From: Dehalococcoidia bacterium | GTDB taxonomy: Bacteria > Chloroflexota > Dehalococcoidia > Plut-88900 | Length of the DNA: 11,370 nucleotides | Direction: 5' to 3' | Assembly (NCBI GenBank): GCA_012270635.1 | Contig: JAAXHX010000299.1 | Location: forward strand, 1 to 11,370 | In this document: piece after piece, positions 6,882 to 11,370 of the stretch | Layout: each line of letters begins with the position of its first letter | Numbering within the stretch: the first letter of the stretch is position 1 | The notes under the pieces: generated by a model | What the model saw: the letters and a program-made list of their open reading frames with translations, nothing else | Told to the model about the DNA's origin: nothing | Databases searched by the model: none | Translations under genes and position numbers: made by a program

Positions 6882-7982
6882 TCAGGAGATGTCGTACAGC
6901 CTCGCGCAGTTGTCCCATAGGATCGCTTTCCTTGCCTCGTCGGACAGGGGCATTTTCAGGAAGCCTTCCGTGGCGTGAGGGAACTTGGAGTCGTTGTGGG
7001 GATAGTCTGTGGAGAAGACCACGTTGTTGGTCAGGCCCCAGTCCTCGATGATGGTGGCGGGAGCCTCGTCGGCCTCGATGGACACGTAGCATTGCCGCTT
7101 GAAGTACTCGGAGGGCGTCAGCTTCATGTCCGGGTTTTCGTATTTGCCCGAAAGCTCGTAATGCTCGTCCAGTCGCCACAGCAGCCAGGGCGCCCACGCC
7201 GAGTTACCCTCCAGAAAAGCGACCTGCAGGTCGGGAAACCTGTCCAGGACGCCGCTCCCGCATATCGACACCACGCCCAGCATCATCTCCATGGGATGGC
7301 AGCAGGTGTGGTGCATCATATAGGTGTCGAAGCCCTTGCCCACCTGGTTCATCGCCGCCGTGGCCCCTTCGTGGAACCCGATGGGCACGCCCAGGCTCTC
7401 CAGGGTTGCCCACAGGGGATGATAGTCCGGGTGATACCAGTTCCGCTCCTCGACGACGTTGGGCCGGATGAACACCGACTTGAACCCCATCTCCTTCACG
7501 ACGGCCTCGGCCTCCGCGCACGCCCCCTGCACGTCGAAGGGCGACACCATTCCCGCCCCGAACATCCTGCCGCGGTCTTCGCTGCAGAAGTCTCCCAGCC
7601 ATAGGTTGTAGGCCCGGGCCACGGCGACGCTGAGCGCGGGGTCCATGGTGTCCAGGGCCAGGGCGAAGAGACCTCGGCTGGGGAACATGACGGCCGCGTC
7701 GATCCCCTCGGTGTCCATGGCTCGCAGTTGGGACCCGGAGTCGAACCCGTTGGCATACCCGTCTGCGTAGACTACCGATTGCTCATCCGCTCGGTCCCTG
7801 CCCCAATTCGTGGGGACGTTGGGCATGACCCTCCCCTCGAGATCGATCTGCATGTCCCCCGGCCACCGGGCGAAACCGCGGGGTCGTCGGTCACGGAAGG
7901 CGAGGTCGATGTACCGGTCCCACAGGTCTGCCGGCTCGATGACGTGCATGTCCGAGTCCATGACCCGGAACCCGTTATTCAT
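6882..7982 (-). CDS. ACMSD-type amidohydrolase (amidohydrolase_2 family)
   Basis: The protein is 366 aa, typical for TIM-barrel metal-dependent hydrolases or decarboxylases related to ACMSD. Visible metal-site motifs are DSDMHV near the N-terminus (D11 and H13, with Asp replacing the first His of the usual HxH), GFHEG (H204), and STDYPH near the end (D326). The segment RFPDLQVAFLEGNSAWAP (248-265) is the conserved strand and loop of this group. The family includes decarboxylases and C-C or amide hydrolases of ring-derived acids; the reaction here cannot be read from sequence. The start at ATG 7982 is backed by GAGGA 8-9 nt upstream. The gene lies 86 nt after the PAC2 gene and 28 nt before the M24 gene. 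It probably acts with the M24 hydrolase and the ABM protein on a common catabolic route, which is inference from spacing. Confidence 0.93.
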   Translation of the reverse strand: MNNGFRVMDSDMHVIEPADLWDRYIDLAFRDRRPRGFARWPGDMQIDLEGRVMPNVPTNWGRDRADEQSVVYADGYANGFDSGSQLRAMDTEGIDAAVMFPSRGLFALALDTMDPALSVAVARAYNLWLGDFCSEDRGRMFGAGMVSPFDVQGACAEAEAVVKEMGFKSVFIRPNVVEERNWYHPDYHPLWATLESLGVPIGFHEGATAAMNQVGKGFDTYMMHHTCCHPMEMMLGVVSICGSGVLDRFPDLQVAFLEGNSAWAPWLLWRLDEHYELSGKYENPDMKLTPSEYFKRQCYVSIEADEAPATIIEDWGLTNNVVFSTDYPHNDSKFPHATEGFLKMPLSDEARKAILWDNCARLYDIS

Positions 7983-8068
7983 CGTGTCGTTCCTCTATCT
8001 CCGGGCGTGGGCAGGGGTTGATGGGGCCATCCTCTGCCGAGGGTGGGAGAGTTGACGCTTGGCCTGCG

Positions 8069-8956
8069 TCAATTGTTGCTGAAACGCTCGTCTATGTCGA
8101 GGAGGAAGCGCTCGACTTGGGGAGAGAGGGGTGGAGCGTCATCGGGCTCCTTCTCTTCCTCCGCGCGGGCGTCGTACATGGACTCCAGGCGCTGGACCAG
8201 GGCGCCCAGCTCCGGGTTCCGGGCCACGGTCTTGCCCAATTCCACGTATTGGCGGGCCGCCTTCTCCCTGGCCTGCAGCTCCTGCGGCAGGCCGTAGAGC
8301 TCGCTGAGCACCGCCAGCACCGCCGCCGCCCCCGACAGGTCCTCTTCCAACTGCACGTATTGGGGCAAGTGCACCGTGAGGTTGCCCGTCTCCAGCCCGA
8401 TCTCCTGCGCCTTGCGGGAGATCATGTACAGGATGCTGGTGGGGCCTTCGTACGTGCTCTTCTTCACCCTGAATCGCTCGGCCAGGCCCTCGTCTATGCC
8501 CCTCATCCTCAGGGACCCGGAGATGCGGAGGGGCCGGGTGTGGGGCACCACGTCGTACATCCCCCCGACCAGTAGGTAGCGCGTGACCCCCACTTCCTTG
8601 AACAGTTCCAACACCGACTCTATGTACTCCTCGCCCAGTGAGTGGGGTTCCAGCAGGTGGACGAACAGGAGGTCCGGCAGGCCCTCGGCCTGGGAGTAGT
8701 TGACGAAGGTGTTGGGAATGGTGACCTGCCGCTCTCCGTTGGCATACCGGAGCATGGGCCGGTAGCGGGTGAAGTCGAAGAACCGGCCCGGCTCCGCCAG
8801 CTTGGCCAGCTCGGAGGCCTTGAGGTAGCGCTCCAAGCGGCTGAGCACCGTCGTCCCGACGCTGCCCACATCCACCCAGGGCCTCATCATCGCAATGGCG
8901 TGAGGCTCCGTGAGCGAAGGGAGCGGTTCCGTAGTCTCGAAGGCTTTAACTCTCAC
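8069..8956 (-). CDS. PAC2-family protein
   Basis: The protein is 295 aa. It matches the PAC2 (proteasome assembly chaperone 2-like) superfamily by RPWVDVGSVGTTVLSRLE near residue 25, the following GRFFDFTRYRP, and VRYLLVGGMYDVVPHTRPL in its central domain. A second half with EGPTSILYMI, helices rich in Arg and Glu, and a charged tail (EEEKEPDD, about 265-272) follows. In eukaryotes and archaea such proteins assist proteasome assembly; bacterial versions are common in Actinobacteria and Chloroflexota and have no established role. No proteasome gene is in the window. The start is GTG 8956, with AGGTGA only 3 nt upstream, so a slightly different start is possible; the conserved region at residues 18-30 means the N-terminus cannot be much shorter. 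It follows a gap with two strong hairpins, so its expression may be uncoupled from the aldehyde dehydrogenase. Confidence 0.88.
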   Translation of the reverse strand: MRVKAFETTEPLPSLTEPHAIAMMRPWVDVGSVGTTVLSRLERYLKASELAKLAEPGRFFDFTRYRPMLRYANGERQVTIPNTFVNYSQAEGLPDLLFVHLLEPHSLGEEYIESVLELFKEVGVTRYLLVGGMYDVVPHTRPLRISGSLRMRGIDEGLAERFRVKKSTYEGPTSILYMISRKAQEIGLETGNLTVHLPQYVQLEEDLSGAAAVLAVLSELYGLPQELQAREKAARQYVELGKTVARNPELGALVQRLESMYDARAEEEKEPDDAPPLSPQVERFLLDIDERFSNN

Positions 8957-8985
8957 GCGTCACCTGTTCCCAGATTGAGTAGTCG

Positions 8986-9012
8986 CCCCGGGGCCCGAGC
9001 CGGGCCCCGGGG
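8986..9012. terminator. Perfect 12-bp GC hairpin between ALDH and PAC2 genes
   Basis: CCCCGGGGCCCG (8986-8997) and CGGGCCCCGGGG (9001-9012) are exact reverse complements around a 3-nt loop. Every pair is G-C. It lies 29 nt upstream of the PAC2 start. No T-run follows on the minus strand, so this is not a textbook intrinsic terminator. It could be a U-less terminator, an mRNA-stability stem at the 3' end of the ALDH message, or an attenuator of the PAC2 gene. Confidence 0.55.
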
Positions 9013-9037
9013 ACGCGTTCCGCATTTTTCATTGGGG

Positions 9038-9054
9038 CCGTCGGCCCCCGACGG
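9038..9054. repeat. Second hairpin after the ALDH stop
   Basis: CCGTCGG (9038-9044) and CCGACGG (9048-9054) form a perfect 7-bp stem with a CCC loop, starting a few bases after the ALDH stop (9060). An alternative stem, GGGGCCG (9034-9040) with CGGCCCC (9042-9048), overlaps it, so the two are mutually exclusive. Followed on the minus strand by AATGAAAAAT rather than a T-run. Confidence 0.5.
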
Positions 9055-9059
9055 GGCTC

Positions 9060-10472
9060 CTAGAGGTGCATCACCACCAGCTTGAGCTCCGTCATCTCCT
9101 CGACGGCGTAGCGGGGGCCTTCTTTGCCCATGCCGCTGTACTTCAGACCGCCGTAGGGCATCAGGTCGGCGCGCCACTGCGGGCCGTAGTTGATGTGAAG
9201 GCTGCCCGATTCCACTTCCTTGGCGAACTTCATTGCCCAGTCTATGTTCTGGGTGAATATGCCCGCCGAAAGGCCGTATTCGCTGTCGTTGGCCAGTGCT
9301 ATGGCGTCGTCGATGTCTTCCACCGGCGTAACGGCCACCGCGGGGCCGAAGAGCTCGTCGCAGGAGACTTTCATCTCGGGCTTGACGTCAGCCACGATTG
9401 TTGGGGCGTAAATCGCCCCCTCCCGCTCCCCGCCCGTGACTACCGTCGCTCCCGTGGCCACCGCCGAGTCTATCCACTCCCCTACCCGCACGGCCTCTTC
9501 TTCCTTGACCATGGGGCCCATCTGGATGCCTTCTTCTATCGGGTTGCCAATCTTTATCGACTCCACGCCTTCCTTCAGCCCTTCCAGGTAGTCGGCGTAG
9601 ATCCGCTTGTCGGCCAGCACTCGTTGGGTTGAGATGCAGACCTGTCCTGCGTTGGAGTAGCCGCTCGCCACCGTGGCCTTGATTACCTTTTCCAGGTCTG
9701 CATCCGGCATCACGATCAGCGGGCTGTTAGAACCCAGCTCCATCGTCACCTTCTTCACGCCGGCCATCTTGCAGATGTGCTCGCCCACTTCCTTACTGCC
9801 CGTAAAGGTGATCTTTCGCACCCGACTGTCGGTGCTGATCGAGTCCCCGATGAGCTTGCCGCTGCCGGTGACGCACTGGATAGCCTCCGGTGGCAGACCC
9901 GCGTCCAGCAACACCTCTACCAGTTTAAGCGCCGACAACGGCGTGTCCGTCGCAGGCTTGATCAACACCGAATTCCCCGCCGCCAGCGCAGGCCCGACCT
10001 TGTGCATAACCAGGTTCAGCGGGAAGTTGAACGGGCTGATCGCCGCGACGATCCCGCACGGCACCCGCATCGTGAACCCGAACTGCCCCGACCAGCTGGG
10101 CGCCCCATCCAGGGGCACCGTCTCGCCGTGGATGCGTTTCGCTTCCTCGGCAGACCCTGTCAGTGTCTGCACCGCCCGGTCCACCTCCACCCGACCCTCC
10201 GCTATCACCTTTCCCTCCTCCAGCGTGATGATCCGGGCGTGCTCTTCCCGACGCTCCTCTAGCAGATCCGCCGCTTTCTTCAAGATCCGATACCGCTCGT
10301 GCGCCGGCATCTTCGCCATCACTTTGGCGCCTCGCGCCGCACTCGTGATCGCTGCTTCAATGTCGGATTCTTCGGACCTCGGGATAGTGTCTATCTCATT
10401 TCCATCGTACGGGTTCACCACGGCGATCTTCCGGTCCTTCTCGACCCACTCTCCGCCTAGGAACATCTTCAT
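9060..10472 (-). CDS. NAD(P)-dependent aldehyde dehydrogenase
   Basis: The protein is 470 aa, a normal length for the ALDH superfamily, oxidising an aldehyde to its acid. Catalytic Cys279 lies in NAGQVCIST, the general base Glu245 in TMELGSNSP, the oxyanion-hole Asn149 in ISPFNF, the cofactor Lys172 in IKPATDTP, and the nucleotide-binding turn in FTGSKEVG (223-230). Glu373 in DELFGP contacts nicotinamide ribose in relatives. The C-terminus ends in the PYGGLKYSGMGKEG block common to the lactaldehyde/non-phosphorylating glyceraldehyde-3-phosphate/phosphonoacetaldehyde group, so the substrate is probably a short oxygenated aldehyde, though this cannot be narrowed. ATG 10472 has a GGAAGG-rich Shine-Dalgarno. 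A 139-nt gap containing TATAAT precedes it, so it may have its own promoter. The decarboxylase-like gene upstream would yield ketones and CO2 rather than an aldehyde directly. Confidence 0.95.
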   Translation of the reverse strand: MKMFLGGEWVEKDRKIAVVNPYDGNEIDTIPRSEESDIEAAITSAARGAKVMAKMPAHERYRILKKAADLLEERREEHARIITLEEGKVIAEGRVEVDRAVQTLTGSAEEAKRIHGETVPLDGAPSWSGQFGFTMRVPCGIVAAISPFNFPLNLVMHKVGPALAAGNSVLIKPATDTPLSALKLVEVLLDAGLPPEAIQCVTGSGKLIGDSISTDSRVRKITFTGSKEVGEHICKMAGVKKVTMELGSNSPLIVMPDADLEKVIKATVASGYSNAGQVCISTQRVLADKRIYADYLEGLKEGVESIKIGNPIEEGIQMGPMVKEEEAVRVGEWIDSAVATGATVVTGGEREGAIYAPTIVADVKPEMKVSCDELFGPAVAVTPVEDIDDAIALANDSEYGLSAGIFTQNIDWAMKFAKEVESGSLHINYGPQWRADLMPYGGLKYSGMGKEGPRYAVEEMTELKLVVMHL

Positions 10473-10611
10473 CGACTATTCCTTCCTTTCGCTGCTATCG
10501 GAATGCGAAATCGGTCTCTCGATATTTGATGAATGCAAGGGCATTCTGGACGGCTACCGGCCCTCCGCCTCGCTCGACAGACCCCCATTATAACCCAATT
10601 GACGGGGGGCC
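10473..10611 (-). promoter_or_regulatory. Regulatory gap before the ALDH gene, with -10 box
   Basis: The 139-nt gap contains a perfect -10 hexamer TATAAT on the minus strand (10592-10587), about 115 nt upstream of the ALDH ATG. No good -35 box lies 16-18 bp above it and there is no extended -10 TG, so it may need an activator. A purine-rich ribosome binding site (AAGGAAGGAA, 10488-10479) precedes ATG 10472. No terminator with a T-run is visible for the upstream aminotransferase. Confidence 0.45.
10531..10546. promoter_or_regulatory. GAATGC inverted repeat upstream of ALDH
   Basis: GAATGC (10531-10536) and GCATTC (10541-10546) are perfect 6-bp arms around AAGG, and a third GAATGC lies at 10501-10506. 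The dyad sits downstream of the TATAAT box, inside the presumed 5' leader of ALDH. It could be an operator or an RNA stem. GGGCATTCT here (10539-10547) also occurs in the coaE promoter (5215-5223). Confidence 0.35.
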
Positions 10612-11370
10612 CTATAGACCCAACTCCGTCATCGACCTGTCCAGTATCTCCACGCCCCGGTCCAGCTCCTCGTAGGTCGCCGTCATGGGAGGCGCTATCC
10701 GCCATACGTTGGCGATGTTCGCATAAGACGCCTGCTGAAGGATCAGCCCGTTTTCCAGGCACTTCCTGGTGAGCAACCGAGCCTCCTCGCCCGCCGGCTC
10801 CCTGGTCTCCGGGTCCTTCACCAGCTCCATCCCCAGCAGCAACCCCCGACCCCGCACGTCCCCGATGATCGGGTGGTCTTCCTTCATCCTCAGGTAGGCG
10901 TCCTTCAGGTACTGCCCCTTGGCCCTCGCCTCGTCCGCCAGCCCTTCCTTTACCAGCACTTCGATGACGGCCAGGCCGACGGCGGCGGCAAAGGGATCGT
11001 TCTGGTGGGAGGAGATGAAGGCCATTCCCCTGTCGTGGCAGGTCTCCTCTATCTCCTGCGACGTTATCATGGCTGCCAGGGGAAGCCCCGCCCCGAGAGT
11101 CTTGGAAAGGGCCAGGATGTCCGGCACGAAGCCGTCCTGCTCGAAGGCGAAGGTCGCCCCCACCCTACCCAGCCCCGTCTGCGCCTCGTCCAGAATGAAG
11201 AGCATCCCCCGCTCTTCGCACATCCGCTTCACTAGCGGGAAGTAGCCGGGCGGAGGCTCCAGGATGCCCGCCGCGCTGAGAATCGGCTCGGCGATAAAGG
11301 CGGCCAGGGACCCCGTGGTCTGGGAGTCCACCATATCGAACCCGACCCTGGCGCAGGCATAATCGCAGGA
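10612..11370 (-). CDS. Class-III aminotransferase, 2,2-dialkylglycine decarboxylase-like (5' end beyond window)
   Basis: The C-terminal 252 residues are present; the open frame continues to the window edge upstream of an internal Met at 11334. The PLP-binding Asp is in FILDEAQTGLGRVG and the Schiff-base Lys in LALSKTLGAGLPLAA (codon 11103-11101). The pattern TGSLAAFIAEPILSAAGILEPPPGY and the later DVRGRGLLLGMELVKD match, from memory, 2,2-dialkylglycine decarboxylase more closely than ornithine or GABA transaminases. That enzyme decarboxylates dialkylglycines and transfers the amino group to pyruvate. The active-site residues that confirm it (around Gln52 of the Burkholderia enzyme) lie outside the window, so a broader omega-amino-acid transaminase is possible. 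The stop at 10612 is followed by the ALDH regulatory gap. Confidence 0.9.
   Translation of the reverse strand, partial: SCDYACARVGFDMVDSQTTGSLAAFIAEPILSAAGILEPPPGYFPLVKRMCEERGMLFILDEAQTGLGRVGATFAFEQDGFVPDILALSKTLGAGLPLAAMITSQEIEETCHDRGMAFISSHQNDPFAAAVGLAVIEVLVKEGLADEARAKGQYLKDAYLRMKEDHPIIGDVRGRGLLLGMELVKDPETREPAGEEARLLTRKCLENGLILQQASYANIANVWRIAPPMTATYEELDRGVEILDRSMTELGL

Noticed and set aside
1..11370. CRISPR array, tRNA, rRNA, insertion sequence or phage gene
   Set aside because: No regularly spaced direct repeats, RNA-gene signatures, transposase or integrase motifs were seen on either strand.

Overview
The window reads as a high-GC bacterial chromosome fragment in which every credible gene lies on the minus strand, so transcription runs from high to low coordinates. 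No rRNA, tRNA, CRISPR array, transposase or phage gene was seen. Despite the GC-rich composition, the genes use the isoleucine codon ATA fairly often (at least nine times in the large VWA gene alone). That is unusual for GC-rich Proteobacteria or Actinobacteria. Together with the gene content (ACMSD-type amidohydrolase, M24 peptidase, bacterial PAC2 protein, catabolic dehydrogenase) it makes a Chloroflexota lineage such as SAR202/Dehalococcoidia my best guess. This taxonomic call is an inference without a marker-gene test.

Block A (about 11370 down to 5287) looks catabolic. In transcription order it holds a class-III PLP enzyme most like 2,2-dialkylglycine decarboxylase (its N-terminus is outside the window), a regulatory gap with a TATAAT box and a small dyad, an NAD(P)-dependent aldehyde dehydrogenase, a gap with two strong GC hairpins, a PAC2-family protein, an ACMSD-type amidohydrolase, an M24 (creatinase/Xaa-Pro type) metallohydrolase, and a small ABM-domain monooxygenase-like protein. 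The last three genes are closely spaced and mostly carry good Shine-Dalgarno sequences. Together they suggest breakdown of an amine- or amide-containing compound, but no substrate can be named.

Block B (5247 down to 1, continuing beyond the window) is a compact operon behind a near-consensus sigma-70 promoter. Its order is coaE (dephospho-CoA kinase), a CbbQ/NorQ-type MoxR AAA+ ATPase, a Nudix hydrolase of the CoA-pyrophosphatase type, and a very large CbbO/NorD-like protein with a C-terminal VWA domain (cut by the window edge). Gaps are 4 to 23 nt. The AAA+/VWA pair is the known architecture of activases for Rubisco (CbbQ/CbbO) and nitric oxide reductase (NorQ/NorD), but no such client is encoded here. 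The pair is interleaved with the last enzyme of CoA synthesis and a probable CoA-degrading enzyme.

Block B is the part most likely to be an undescribed system: an orphan AAA+/VWA remodelling pair whose client is unknown and whose neighbours both handle CoA. The large VWA protein also has N-terminal helical repeats of about 37-40 residues and a degenerate zinc-protease-like motif. No stretch longer than about 150 bp lacks a gene.
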